In this document: in pieces, positions 44,553 to 57,427 of the stretch | Numbering within the stretch: position 1 is the first letter of the stretch | Layout of the letters: each line of letters starts with the position of its first letter | Assembly: GCA_026874595.1 (NCBI GenBank) | Contig: CM049306.1 | Coordinates: forward strand, 30,431,519-30,495,518 | Origin: Sipunculus nudus | Lineage: Eukaryota > Annelida > Sipuncula > Golfingiida > Sipunculidae | Reading direction: 5' to 3' | Length of the DNA: 64,000 nt | Program-made: the position numbers and the translations under genes | The notes under the pieces: generated by a model | What the model saw: only the letters and a program-made list of their open reading frames with translations | The model's database searches: none | What the model was told of the DNA's origin: nothing

Positions 44553-46330
44553 AGGGGCCCAATCACCTATCTGAGACAATTTATATAGGCAGACCTTCCT
44601 GGGACTGGGGGGTCACACAAAGAGGGCACCTTCCTGCGACCCCCCCCCCCCCCACGTGACCTGGTAAGCTTGAGTGGTTGCTTCGTGCGACCTGTGTTGC
44701 CAAAGCATGGTAACACGAAGCTGGGGCCTCACAGGTGGCCGCTGTACTCCCCTAATATGTGATAGATGGAAAGAAAATGTTAACCTAATTCTCCTCCTGA
44801 GTGGTATACGTTTTCCACTTCATTCTAAGTTCTTAACAAATCATCCCTATGTGATAATTATATTTTCATTAATTACATTACTCTCGCACGCATTCTTTCA
44901 TTGCAACGGAACAAAGTTATCATCAAAGACGACATAAAACTCTGATGTTGATTGACACAACTCATTGGTGTCGGTACTTTATTAACAGTAGCATGGTTGA
45001 AGAACAAAAATGCACGCTAAAAAAGGTGTAAAAACAAACAAAGGTATCATAATGGAAAGAATAGAAAATAATGGTGTCAGTGCTTAATTAACGCTAAGCA
45101 AACCCTTAAGTGATTACATGGTGGACTTTACTAGTATCGGTTATGTCACGTGACACCATAGGCTCAGGCCAGGGTCGCACCAAGCCAAATAATCCAGGCA
45201 GGAAAATTCCGGGAAAATTGCACATGTTACACCCGATGTTATAGGGGGTTGCACAAACCATGCCAATTTATATTTTGCCTTATATATCAAAGTGCTCATT
45301 TCCACTCCCCTGGGGAGTGGAAATAAGGGATGCTTATTTCCACGCCCCCTAGGAGTTACCAATCCCCATGTTAGATGGGACAGATAAGCATTTGTTAAAA
45401 TAGATATTCACGTACAGCAGCTCTATAGGATAACATTGATGAATATATTAAAGAAAAAAAAAGAATGTTATTGGTCCTACCTTTGAGATGCATATCAATT
45501 TTCTATCTAACGAGTATAATGACATGGTCTGAAAGCATCCTATGTTACATTTATAGTTTTAATATTTCTTTTATTCAAAGTTCTCATAATTGTTGCCTAT
45601 TTTGACACCACAGTAACATCATTGAAAATGTTCAAGATGAAATCACTGGTTTGGTAAATTACTGAAACAACCTACCAGGGTACAGGTGCCAGTCCAGTTT
45701 AACTGTCTGGGCTTTACCGGGTATTCTGAGCCAAGAACTGATAGCACCAGCCTGAGCATAGGGACACAAAACCAGAGCTCACTAATGAGGTGCCAACAGT
45801 CTACTGTGAAAGGGACATAATCAGGAGCAATATTATGCATATTCTTTCACACTATCAGTTCAGTTTTGCTTTATACAAAGTGTTGAATCAAAACCATCCA
45901 AGCACACAGTCTCAGTACCTCACATATGGCTGTTTAACACCTTTTTATAGCTCTGTGTGTTGGTAAACATAGTCCAAGAGCATCTGTTAAAAAAATAACA
46001 AGGCCGCATGACCGGAGGTCTGATTCTGAGCCGCAAGATGCTGTGTTTCAGTCAGCGGGAACATGTATTTCAATTTTATTTCAATTTTTGGGCCAAGACA
46101 GTCAGGGCATCTACTGATTGACACATGTTGTGGCTCCGGGATGCACACGGCCCAACGAATTGTATTTATGTTGACAGCTGTGATCGCGCCCAGTTGACTA
46201 TTTATAACACTCGTTTACAGGAGTAAGCAAATGGTTTCAAGGCAATATTTTTGCAGTTACATATTTATATGAAAGGGAAGATGCCATTTTTCTTCTTATT
46301 TCAACATGCTTTAAAGGTGATTGGGCCCCT
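44553..46330 (+). mobile_element. TTAA-flanked 1.78-kb inverted-repeat element
   Basis: TTAA (44549-44552) is followed by AGGGGCCCAATCACCT. The right end AGGTGATTGGGCCCCT (46315-46330) is its perfect reverse complement and is followed by TTAA (46331-46334). TTAA target duplication is typical of piggyBac-type transposition, although these ends do not start with the usual CCY. The interior has a 15-C run (about 44640) and no transposase. A 466-bp relative lies at 10406-10871. Confidence 0.7.
45290..45356 (+). repeat. Palindromic 'gggagtggaaataag' motif, left copy
   Basis: 'tttccactcccctggggagtggaaa' is a near-perfect palindrome, followed by 'taagggatgcttatttccac'. It lies inside the TTAA element. 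The inverted partner is at 46790-46853. Confidence 0.7.
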
Positions 46331-46789
46331 TTAAGGACTCTCTGCCAGTTATCAAGTAATTAATGTCAAAATCTTCCTCACCCATCATGTGCTACTTTAA
46401 GTTCTCATGATCCACATATAAATTTTCATGATTGAACCAGGACCAACAAAATTTGTTGGCACTGCAGAAAAATATAAATCTAAATTTCTTTGAATTTTAT
46501 TTTTGCAAATATAAATGTCATATATTTTTTCAGGGAATATTTTACAAATCATTAATGTTTTAAGATTATTAGAATGAAATGCATTTCAATATAAAAACTA
46601 ACTTAATTGTTAAAAGAATTTAAGTCTAGAAATGTGTAACTGCATGTCCCTATTGCGTCTGTAGAAGTACTTGAGATTGGATTTTGTAAAGAAAGCCATT
46701 ATAAACTACCTTTATCACTGGAAAGAACACCACATTTTGGTCAATTTAACTGCCAAAATACTTAAGACAGTACAACATTTTATCATAAG

Positions 46790-46853
46790 GGGGAGTGGAA
46801 ATAAGCATCCCTTATTACCACTCCCCCTAGGGGGAGTGGAAATAAAGCCTGCC
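46790..46853 (-). repeat. Palindromic 'gggagtggaaataag' motif, right copy
   Basis: Reads 'gggggagtggaaataagcatcccttatt', then 'ccactccccctagggggagtggaaata'. It is the inverse of 45290-45356 over about 60 bp, but lies outside the TTAA element, so the pair is not its terminal repeat. Confidence 0.7.
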
Positions 46854-47366
46854 AAATTATATGTATGTTATAGCTAGAGACATTTCAATTAATGATAAAA
46901 TTCTGATATTTTTGCACAAAGTTTTGTATTCATAAACCAAGATATTTTTCGTCAAATGCCTATGTAGCATACTATGTATGTTTGCACTTAAAATTTTAGT
47001 TAGAAGATCATTTACTTGTCCAAATAAGCATCGATCATTTTCGATAAATGACAAAAATGTCTGCTCTGAGTTTCCCCCCACCCATGGCGGGCTGACAGCC
47101 ACTAGGGTAAATTTGTTACAGTGTACCAAATGCCAGCAGTGGAGCTCTGAGAGTAAGGTCATGCAGGTCATTGTTTCTGATTCAGAGACTGTTTCAGGTG
47201 ATTGGGTTGCAAAGTTTATGTTTTCATTCAAAAACAATATATTAAGCAACATTTTTTGGCCATTCTGATCAGTTACTATTTCTGCCCTAGATTACATAAA
47301 TTTCTTTATCATAAACACATTATATGATTTTATACGATTTTTTCCCTGTGCAGGCAAGGGTTTTAA

Positions 47367-47775
47367 CAGGATTCTTGTGGGGCCTTAAAAAGTCTTATTT
47401 TTGATTTTGCATTTTTAAGGCCTTGAAAAAGTCTTAAAAACGCCAGGAATCCTGACATAGGTCTTATAAAGGTCTTAAATTAGATTTTACCCATCCTGAT
47501 ATAATGAATGTGCACAAATGTAAGCTTGAGACAGTTTAGGAGAAGTTGCCATGGTTACTTGTCAAAGAAAGATCCCCTCGATTCTCAGGACAGACTACCA
47601 TGCAACCAGTCCCAACTTGTAGTGATCACCATTTTGGATCTTCAGTAGTTATAAAGAACAGTAGGGCCACTAAAGAATCATACATGTATAAAAGGGTCCT
47701 ATATTTTCAGTCAGCTGGTCTTAAAAAGTCTTAAAAGGTCTTAAATTTGCTTTGCCAAGAGGTGCAGGAACCCTG
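47367..47775 (+). mobile_element. hAT-like MITE with 'ggtcttaaaaagtctta' ends
   Basis: The left end CAGGATTCTTG and the right end, reversed, CAGGGTTCCTG, each lie next to 'cttaaaaagtctta' blocks. Direct TTTTAA flanks the element on both sides. This CAGGGTTCC...GTCTTAAAAAGTCTTAA arrangement is widespread in animal genomes as non-autonomous hAT elements. No transposase. Confidence 0.6.
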
Positions 47776-48242
47776 TTTTAATTCCTTTGCATTTTCCTGA
47801 AGCTTTTTATGTGGTAGTATCCAAGGCTGGCTGCATGTATGCAGTTAGGTCACAAATCTAATACATGTAACTAGATATTTTATTACTTTACACAAAATTG
47901 GTTGAACATATGTATTTTTGTTTTTTTAGGACAAGATTAATTTTCAAGAATATTCTTTAAATAGTAATTGCAGAAAAACATGTGGACAGGGGCACTGGGA
48001 TAGACTATAGGCAGCCAACAATGTATACTGTGCAGACTCTGATGATTCTGAAAATGCTGGGTGCCTTGACATGTAGGTATTTATATCTGTCCACAGATTT
48101 GCTTGCTGTGGACCATACTTTTCTCTCATTATGAACTCAATGAAACAAATGATAGAAAATGGTTATACATGATAGGATGATAGGAATCCCCTCACAGGTG
48201 CTGGGTAGGGTTTGTGAAATCAAAATGTTTGTTCTCTTTTCA

Positions 48243-48306
48243 GGTGATGGCTAGATAGTAGTCGGCCGATCCAGTAGCACCGTATTAGCCAGAGGATCCA
48301 AATAGC
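48243..48306 (+). other. Putative 5' UTR part of the RASSF exon
   Basis: 'gttctcttttcag' just before 48243 is a good 3' splice site. The 64 nt that follow contain an in-frame TAG upstream of the ATG. A non-coding first exon and promoter should therefore lie further left; none was located. Confidence 0.45.
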
Positions 48307-48766
48307 ATGGCACGGGAGCTACTGGACCGCATGGCATATGAAGCAATGGAACGTGCAGCAACAAGCAACAATAACGTGGCTCAAGCATCAAACAAAAAAT
48401 CAGCAACAGCGAATGGGTCACCACGCCTGAATGCGCCTGACCAGTCTTCAGATGGTGTGGTGCGTTCTTTCAAACAGAAAATTGCACACAACATTGAACA
48501 ATATACAAACTTTTTAGGGTTGCCTCTTTTTAGGCGCAGAAGAACTAGTGACAGACCGGAAGAAAGTGAAACCATTGTTGATGAAGAAGATGATTTTGAA
48601 TTTGTGGAAAACATTGAACTCACCCATTTAGATGGTTTTATCTATGGGGCCAAAGAGCCTGGTAAAGGCCATCAGTTTGAGGCGCTTCACCTTGAAGCTC
48701 CCACATGGTGCGACCAGTGTGGTGACTTCATTTGGGGTGTCTACAAACATTGTGTCAGATGCAAAC
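48307..48766 (+). CDS. RASSF1: RASSF1/5-type Ras-association protein, first coding exon (half of the C1 zinc finger)
   Basis: RASSF scaffolds link Ras-type GTPases to Hippo (MST) kinases through a C-terminal RA domain and SARAH helix. This exon codes 153 residues. Residues 1-120 are largely disordered, with a basic patch (RRRR, about 77-80) and an acidic stretch (about 91-98). Residues 121-153 are the first half of a C1 finger: H122-x12-C135-x2-C138-x10-C149-x2-C152. The block PTWCDQCGDFIWGV is almost that of human RASSF1A. The exon ends at the donor 'aaac|gtgagt' in phase 1, within the finger. The remaining ligands, RA and SARAH exons were not found by reading to 64000. The start has A at -3 and G at +4, with an in-frame stop upstream. 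It follows ZMYND10 in the same direction, as in human 3p21.3. RASSF1 and RASSF5 may not be separate genes in this lineage. Confidence 0.85.
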
Positions 48767-49205
48767 GTGAGTACTTGTTGTTTTGTTCAGTTTAAGCATG
48801 ACAACCTGAAATACAAAATTATTAGCACTTGGCCTCTACTTGTACAAGTTAGGGACTTTTTACCTTGTATAGTACTTGAACTGTACTTGTACTTTTCACC
48901 CTTAGAAGAGATACCCTTGTACTTGAAAAGTCAAATAAATTACAGCTACTGATCAATTACATGATTTATTTTTCTTTAAATTTCTTTATAATTAGGGCTA
49001 ACTTATCATAGACATGCATAAGGAGATCACAGGATGTTCAGAATATTGTAGGAAAGTGATGGACTGATAGATCAAGATAAATTTCATCTTATAAAATTTA
49101 TTAACATTTATTTTTAATAAATAAAAAAGCACCAATGAAGGTTCCCAGGTTTTAAAAAGTCACATTTTTTAATCTAAAATTTCACTACTTAAAAGGTAAT
49201 GATTT

Positions 49206-51055
49206 TTAGCTCAGCTGACTTAAAATTTGAGCTATAGCAATCACTCTTTGTCCGTCGTCCATCTGTCCGTCTGTTAGCCAGGCACAAATCGTAACTGCTG
49301 GACCAAGAATCTTGTAACTTGGCATTCTGAGATGTCCATGAAAAATCTCCTCGGAAACCAGAAATTAGGTCTCTGTTACCCATATCCTTTGAGCTATGGG
49401 GCCCCAAAGTACCCCCCAGGATAGTCAAAAACTTCAATATCTCTTTAACTACTTCACTGATGGTCATGATTTTTGGCATACATATTGATCATGAGATGTT
49501 CCATCAGTTCCTGCAGACTGGTGGCGCCACCTGTGTATTTTTATTTTTTTTCTCTATTTTTGAAACCTTTAAAAATGTGAACATCTGTTAACAGGGCACA
49601 AATCATAAAGACTGGACCTAGAATCTTCATTCTTGACACACTGAGAGACCTATGAAAAGTCTCCATGGAAACCAGAAATTAGGTCTCTGTTACCCATATC
49701 CTTCTGACTGGTGGAGCCCCAAAGTACCCCCCAGAATAGTAAAAAATTTCATACAAAAACTTCAATATCTTGTTAACTACATCACTTATGGTCCTGATTT
49801 TTGGCATACATATTGATCATAAGATGTTACATCAGGCTCTGCAGACTGGTGGCGCCACCTGTAATTTTCCATTTTTACGATTTGTTTTCTCTATTTTTGA
49901 GACCTTAAAAAATGTGAACATCTGTTAACAGGGCACAAATCGTAAAGACTGGACCTAGAATCTTCATTCTTGACACAGTGAGTGACCTATGAAAAGTCTC
50001 CATTGAAACTTGAAATAAGGTCTCTGTTACCCATATCCTTTGAGCTGTGGGGCTCCCAATTACCCCCCAAGAATAATGGAAAATTTGATAAAAACAAACT
50101 GCAACATCTCAATAACTACAACACTGATGGTCATGATTTTTGGCATACATATTGACCAAGAGGTGTTCCATCAGTTCCTGTAGACTGGTGGCGCCACCTG
50201 TATTTTTTTCATTTTTTTCAATTTTTTTCTCTATTTTTGAGACCTTTAAAGATGTAGTTATCTGTCAACAGGGTACAAATAGTAATGACTGGACCTAGAA
50301 TCTTCATTCTTGACACACAGGGAGACCCATGAAAAGTCTCAATGGAAACCTGAAATTAGGTCTCTGTTACCCATATCCTTTGAGCTATGGCACTCCAAAG
50401 TACAGCTCAGAATAATGGAAAATTGATACAAAAGCTGAAGTATCTGAACAACTAAAGCAGAGATCACCATAATTGTTTGCATGGATATTGATCACGGAGT
50501 GTTTCATCAGTTGCTGCAGACTGGTGGCACCACCTGTATTTTTTCGGGTCTTTTTACAAATTTTTTTCTCTATTTTTGAGACCTTTAAAGATATGAACAT
50601 CTGTTAACAGGGCACAAATCATAACAACTGGACCTAGAATCTTCATTCTTGACACACAGGGAGACCTATGAAAAGTCTCCATGGAAACCTGAAATTAGGT
50701 CTCTGTTACCCATATCCTTTAAACTATAGGACTCCGAAGTATCCCTCAGAATAATGGAAAATTTGATACAAAAGCTGAAGTATCTGAACAACTAATGCAG
50801 AGATCACCATGATTCTTTACATGGATATTGAACATTAAGTATTTTTATTAGTTTCTGCAGACTGGTGGAGCCACGTAAAGTTTACGCATTTTTTCTCTAT
50901 TTTTGAGATATATAAATACAGACACAATCTTGGCCTGTTGGTTAATGTCTTTGATGTTTCATTTGAATGGGTATATACTACCATTCAGATGATAAAATTT
51001 CCTTTTGCGAATCTCTTCCCAGTCAGCTGAGCATCATGACCCATGGGTCACTTGT
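49206..51055 (+). repeat. Family A tandem array, ~330-bp units, with inverted ends
   Basis: Five units repeat 'gacctagaatcttcattcttgacac', 'aggtctctgttacccatatcc', 'tttttggcatacatattgatca' and 'gactggtggcgccacctgta'. Copies of 'aggtctctgttaccc' lie at about 49367, 49681, 50008, 50356 and 50697. The array starts 'tttagctcagctgact' and ends 'agtcagctgagcatcatgacccatgggtcacttg', so the borders are inverted and the end carries the TGACCCATGGGTCA palindrome. Longest unit identity is high, pointing to recent expansion. Confidence 0.8.
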
Positions 51056-54000
51056 TTTTTTAATATTCAAAAAGTCACAAAAAAGTTGTTAAATTTGAGA
51101 ATGTCTAAAATTTCAAAATGTTTAAATCTTTCACTCAACAATGACATTACACTATTGAGAGAAATCAATGTTATTTTTTTTATAAATTCTCAGTGATTTA
51201 ACAAAATGCAGTAAGTTTTGTCCAAATAGCACCTAGATGAACCCCTTTGGCTCTTATAAAACCTGGTGTAACAGTTACAGGCTTAAATGTGTTTAACACT
51301 CAAAGAGCAATAATGCATTTTTCAACACAGCTTATAATTTTGTCTGTAGTCAAATCATTTCATCTTAATGTATGAATTATCAATCAATCTACGACCTGCA
51401 CCAACTTTTACTGATGCATGGTCACATTGAAACTTTTGTTAAGTATATGCATTATTAGTAGATTCACATACAGAAAATGACTATAGGTCTTTTAGCAAAA
51501 GGTCATTGCTCATGGTTTGTTATCTTACAACAGGTGGTTATTATTTATTTGTACCGGTAGTGATCTAAATTTGACTTATCCTGGAATGCCGGTCTTTGTG
51601 TTAACTGTGTATAATATCCATTGCTAAATATATGCATTTGATGCTTAAATGTACTTGTTATTTAGGGTGGTAATTTGATCTGACAGGTAAGTGTATGACA
51701 GTATGCACCTTTCTGTGATCTTACCTCTTAAGGTGGTTCAATTTCACATGTTATTCAGTTGTTCAATTAATTAATTTCTATTAATAAATTTCTGTCACAT
51801 TTTAATCTTTCAGACTGCACAACTTAATGGCATGTGGTAACTAATGAAAGCATTGTTTTTCTTCCTTGCAGAATGTCATTAAACTAATGATTTGCATTCA
51901 TTTCAGGAACTGTATTATAAGAATCCTTATCAATGAATAATGAACTGTTGCAATAGATTCCATTATGCTCTCTTGCTAATATTTTGATAAAAACTGGGTA
52001 TTATTTAATGGACAATATTGCCAGTGAACCACAGGCTTCCAACAGCTTTTCATCTGGGACAACTCAGAAAAAAATTTTCATTGTTGTTCATTTTCTATAC
52101 AATTGGTTGCTTTTAATAATGTTTATGAACACATCATCATGAATTTTATGCGTGACAAAATAACCATTATTATTATTATTTTTATTATTATTTTTATTAT
52201 TATTATTTCTGAAGAAATAAAAATTAAAATAAATATAAAATCTGAGGTATAAGTAGAAGATGACTATCTTTGTAAATCTAGATAGTAGATACAATGTTAT
52301 ACCAATTTATTATGGTTAAATGAAAACACTTTTCATGAGTTGGTGATAGTCAGATGCTTGTGGAAAACGTTTCTACGTTCATATATGTTCCATTCTGTAT
52401 TTTAAGGATCCCTGGTATAATATCACTGTAATATCTAGATCTTATCTTTTTCTATCTTGTGACATGTCCTTGGTTTATATAATATTTTGCAGTAGCATAT
52501 AGAAATGGTTCATATTTCTATTTTTAGACATGCCCTGAAAAGTCAACAGTATATGACCACATGAACATGTATGATGGTTATTCATGTCCACACCAAACCA
52601 TATTGTTTATATATAAATAGTTATGAATGTTTACAGTTCATGTGAGCATGATTAAAAGTATTAAAAAACAACTTGGCATCCAGGCTTATGTAAATAAGTA
52701 CATCATGAACCAATATACCCTATGATTAATTGCCCAAGTTTTATATGAAATGAACAGACTAAACTCTGCATGCTGTATCACTGCTGATTGTAATCTTGAT
52801 ATACATGTCATATATTTTACGCAAGTCTCAATTTAGTCAGCCAGAAAAGAAAGAATCTTTATATATTGTTATAAGTTTTTTAGAGCAGAGGTATTAGAAT
52901 TTCTTTCATATTATTAATCCAGCATCACTCTGACTGGGGTTAACTCAAAGAAATAAACATTCTGTAGAGTGATTGTAAAGAATCTGTTGATCAAAAGGTC
53001 TTTCCTTATACGGTAGAAAGGTAGAAACCAGAAGAAATTGTTCATATTCACTTTATGTTATAGATAATATAATTCTACATAATTAAAAGTGAAAATTGAG
53101 ATTCTAAGAGCAGAAATAAATGATTTGTTAGTCACAAGCAGCCTGTATGTTTTCAGTACAGATGCAACCATAATTTATTTCAGGCAGATTAAAAATTCAT
53201 GAAAGTGTAGGCTTGATCTCCATTGTATGTGTATTTTTATTTCATCTGTGATGCGTAAGTTATGACATATGCTATGTTAAGGTTGATTTAGAGCTTGGTC
53301 TAGATCAGTTTCAGAAATAACAGTAACTACAGAAATCCTAGCATTGTCACACAGTCATGGTTTCTGGACAAACTTGATGCTCTAAATCTAGAGCTAATCT
53401 AGAAGGTGCTGCCATCTACAGAAACTTTTGGAACTAAAATCTCTATTTTTCACTTATAACTCTTTATGTCCAGCCACTGTCTTTTGTGAAGTTTTTCAAT
53501 AGTCCTACACATTTTATTGGTTTTATATATGCATTCAAATACCATTATATATGGGAGGAGATTGCATTTTATCCTGTTTATATTTGATGCAGCAGAACAC
53601 CAGTATCATGGCTATACAAGTAGATGGTCTGATCTACTTCCACATTGACATAGCCCATATGATACTATTTGCTTTTCATACTAGTATCTACAAATTATTT
53701 CACATTTAGATCGGACATGGTCACAAAATTTCAGAACAAACATGAAAGCCCACAGACAAGTTCAGTGATATTCTTGCAGATGCTGCCACCTGTAGACAAA
53801 CATAGTACTATAGTAGTTTCAGGGAATCAGAGATTGGGTCCTTTGAGGGAGGAAGGGAATGGTTAGCACCTCATCAAAGTAAGAGTTTTCATGGTGACCC
53901 GATGACATCACAGCAGTTGTTAAGGATTATTGTCATATGTAATTAGATTATATCAGATGTGAAAATTTGCTGTTTTTATTCTGTTCCCTTGGAGCATCAA

Positions 54001-55559
54001 CAAAACTTTATCCCTCAGACTTTTGATATGAGGAGTTAATGTATATGAATGACCGTCCAGTACAACTATATATTCAGACACCTTTATAATACCGGTACCA
54101 TTGTAATGTCAGACAAATTGGTATATAAACATTTTTCAAGGTTGTAAGTTATCTACAAAATGCACAATTCTGGTGACTTTAATGGAAAGCATGTTTATCA
54201 TGGATGGTTCCTTGCTGTAAGTAACCAGTATTGAAGAATTTTACACTGTCCAACCTCCCAAATCAAACCCAATTAAACAGATTGGTGGAAGTCAAAGCAT
54301 GATCTTTATAAAAATACCCAATAGGAGACTCAATGCAACCCCTGCATGATCACAGTGGGTACCAAGAATTGGTGAGACCCTGCGCAGGTACTATTTTAAC
54401 TAATTAATAATCATATTGGAATATTTGTACATATGTTATTATCAGGGAAAGGCTTTCAGAAGCACTTTGAGAAAAATAAAAGTCAAATAAATTAAGATCA
54501 GTTAGAGTGGAAAACAGGTTTTTCTCAATACTTATTGAACCACACTTGGATAGGAAGTTACAAAAGATCCTCAGTTCCTCACATATCACTAGTTATTAGG
54601 TTATTATGATTTTGATTATTTAATTAGAGGACCTGAAAACGGGGAAAATTGTATATTGGGTACTTGCTTTATAAACAGTTTATTCTGGATATGACTACAG
54701 AACACTAGTCCTCTCTCACTGTCCACAGTACCAAAATTAACAGTAAAAATATATTCATTAACTAATGCCTTCTTTACCTATATTGTCTATTTAGACATCG
54801 AGTCTCCTGTAAATGTGACTTGTCATTAGTGTACCTTTGCATGGTTTTATCTGTGTTAAATCTCATCAGCCAAGATATATGTGAGGCAAAATTTTCAGTT
54901 ACAATCATTATGGCAAAAAAAAAAAAAAACCTTCATACACACCCCAGGTGCAGCCATCTTGTTGTCCAACTGAAAAGAAATGTACATAAAACCTTCTTTA
55001 CTTGCAAAAATGTAAAAGATATTAAACAACAGCAAATTATCATCTAAATGGCTTCACATATCAGGTAATATTTGGTGCAGTCTGGAATCACTCATATATG
55101 GGGTATCTTTTTGTTACATCTGTATAGTCACTGAGTCAGTAAAGCTGTACCATCTTCAGACAGCTTATTAGAGAGCCACAGCACCCATGTAGGCTTTATG
55201 AACTGCGTGTGGGCATGTTTTATGCAAGCAGCCTGTTGAGACTGTATTGAAGTACAGCATGCTGTGTAAGAAGGCATGCATGCATAAAATCCACCCCACT
55301 ATACACCAGTTATTTTGGTACTGAGTGAAGTATAGTAGTACTTGTTCTTTGTTGACAGCCATTACTGCCAGCACATTACTGCCGTACTGATTGTACTGCA
55401 GGGGCTGACTCTCAGATCATCAGGTGTGTATACATTAACACATCCCCTGGCGTTTTACCTGCATGCCTTACAGAAGCTGAAACAGACTCAAGGCATCACA
55501 TTTACTGTGGCAACACAGCTGCTCCTATGTTGAAACTGTTATGCAGTTTTATTGCACAT

Positions 55560-55800
55560 TGTCATTCTTGTGTAACAGTTACTTTTTGGTATAGTCCTTT
55601 CTGGAGCCTCGACAGTTGATCGGTAACATGCTTGGGTCTCTCCTCTGGGGATCTTGGTTCAGTTCTAAGCATGGCAATGAAAGTATGACATGGTAGCCCA
55701 TCTAAGTTTGACCCTTCCATGTCATCTGGGCTGCTCCATCCCTCATACCCAACTCCACAATCTGGAGAGTGCCTGGCTATAGTTATCATAATAAATATTT
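55560..55800 (-). repeat. SINE-like fragment, unclassified
   Basis: On the minus strand 'gaaccaagatccccagaggag' and 'gggctaccatgtcatact' have the composition of a tRNA-derived SINE body. No intact A/B box pair is convincing. Confidence 0.25.
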
Positions 55801-57427
55801 GTCCAATTCATGTGAAATAAGTTAAAGTTTAAAATTTTCCTTGCCGTGTGTTAGTTGGTTCAGTAGCATGTATAAAAAAATTCAATGCACAATTGCTTGT
55901 GTTTAAATGCAGTTGAAAAAGATGCTTTAAGCTGTTTGAGCTTGCACATTTACCCTGCTGTCATCTCACACAGAATATGTTTAAATATATTTATATACAT
56001 ATATCATGACAAGTAAGGCCTGATGCCAGGCTCTCAGGTGGGCTTCATGGAATTGACGTCAACATAGAAATAGTTTGAATACCATAGCTTGGATCCTTAA
56101 CATGCTACAACAGATGTTATCTGAACTGGTACAAGAAAGTTTGGTGTTTTGTAAATGAATTAATTTTATTTCCTTTTACAACTGCAGTCCTTAGCTCCTT
56201 AATTTCTCACTGATGCAGATGTAGATTTGAATGTATTATAATGTTCCAGAAATGCAGTTTTGCATCAGTGTTGATTATTTATAATTAACAGATAAAGTAT
56301 TTTGCAGGATTCCCCTGATTATCAATGGAATATTGTATTCTAGATATTATATTGCACAAGTTCTTCGGCATATTATATCCATTGTATGGTAATGTATGTT
56401 TGATTCAGTGGGATGCGTGCTGCTGAGACAAGGTTCTGTGCTGTTATACAGACAGGAGGTTGGCACCTGTACAGGTGTGCACTAGTGTATTTATATCGGG
56501 CCAGTCTCTTGCCAGCTTCGTCTTTGCTACAGCTGCAGGCTTCCCTCACTCCGGCATTCTTCTAGGATGGTTCTTCTCTACTGCATTTAGAGAGTGAAAG
56601 GATGCCAGCATCCTTCTGAGTGAGACAACAGGTCCTCAGTGTCAGTTATACTTCACACTGCGGCAGATGACACACCAAATTTGCTCTGGAAATCTGCAGT
56701 GAATTGCTTTACTTTGTGCAGTGCTGTGAATTGGACCGTATCTCAGGTGTGCCTTGTGCGCAGTGGTTAATTAAAGTCTTGCTTAACCCTTAACTGGACC
56801 TGTTAGGGCAGCAACACTGGCTAGATGAATTTATAACAGTGCTGGACTGTTAATCCCTGCTGACATGGTACTAATTGTATGCAGCACATCGTTTCTTCAG
56901 TGACATAAGAAAAGTAGGAGAATTGATTGATATTACCAGGATAATTGACTGGAAAGTACATGTATAGGATTACATCACAGAGAATACCACTGTGTTAATA
57001 GGTCATTTCTGCAAGTCACATTATTATATATCGCTAAATTTTTTAAAGAGAAAATATTTGCATAAACACAAAAGGCTCTCATTTATAATGAGATATCAAT
57101 ACTTTGGAGTTTCATGTGTAATGTAAATATTGAAATTTGAAATGCTTATGACTCACCCCTTTTTTTCTTGCTTCTAACAAAAGAAGGCTCAGACAAGTGG
57201 TCCTTTGCAGCAGATTGTGACAGTTAATTGATTTATTCATGAACTTACTTGCATTCACACTCTTAAAAATTGTGATGAGTTTGTGAACAAGGTCATTGAG
57301 TGTGAAATAGAATGAAACTTTAATCAGTGGGAATTTATATCCGATTGGAGGACAATATACCTCAGGTATAAGATTTTGTGGTAATAATTTTTTTGGATGT
57401 TACCTGTACATAAGGAACAACACAACC

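Larger units (their letters stand above)
48780..57427. other. RASSF intron or intergenic: repeats, no exon recognised
   Basis: Apart from the family A array (49206-51055), an (ATT)n tract at about 52166-52207 and a 16-A run at about 54915, this 8.6 kb is plain AT-rich DNA. I looked for a C-terminal half of a C1 finger (xxCHxxC) with splice sites and found none that reads through. The stretch 55360-55430 ('cattactgcc' twice) was the closest, without the right cysteine spacing. Confidence 0.5.

Noticed and set aside
48034-48060. Hammerhead-like 'ctgatga....gaaa'
   Set aside because: The spacer between the two cores is too short to form stem II, and no flanking stems pair.
55360-55431. Second half of the RASSF C1 finger ('HYCRTDC' in one frame)
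   Set aside because: The acceptor in the right phase gives HYCRTDC, not the xxCHxxC spacing of C1 domains, and the downstream frame shows no RASSF homology. It may be a coincidence of the repeated 'cattactgcc'.
57361-57427. Splicing of the C1 exon (48766) to an acceptor at 57365/57366, in frame with the large exon
   Set aside because: The frame would stay open, but the polypyrimidine tract is poor and the joined residues do not complete a C1 finger. An independent first exon is simpler.
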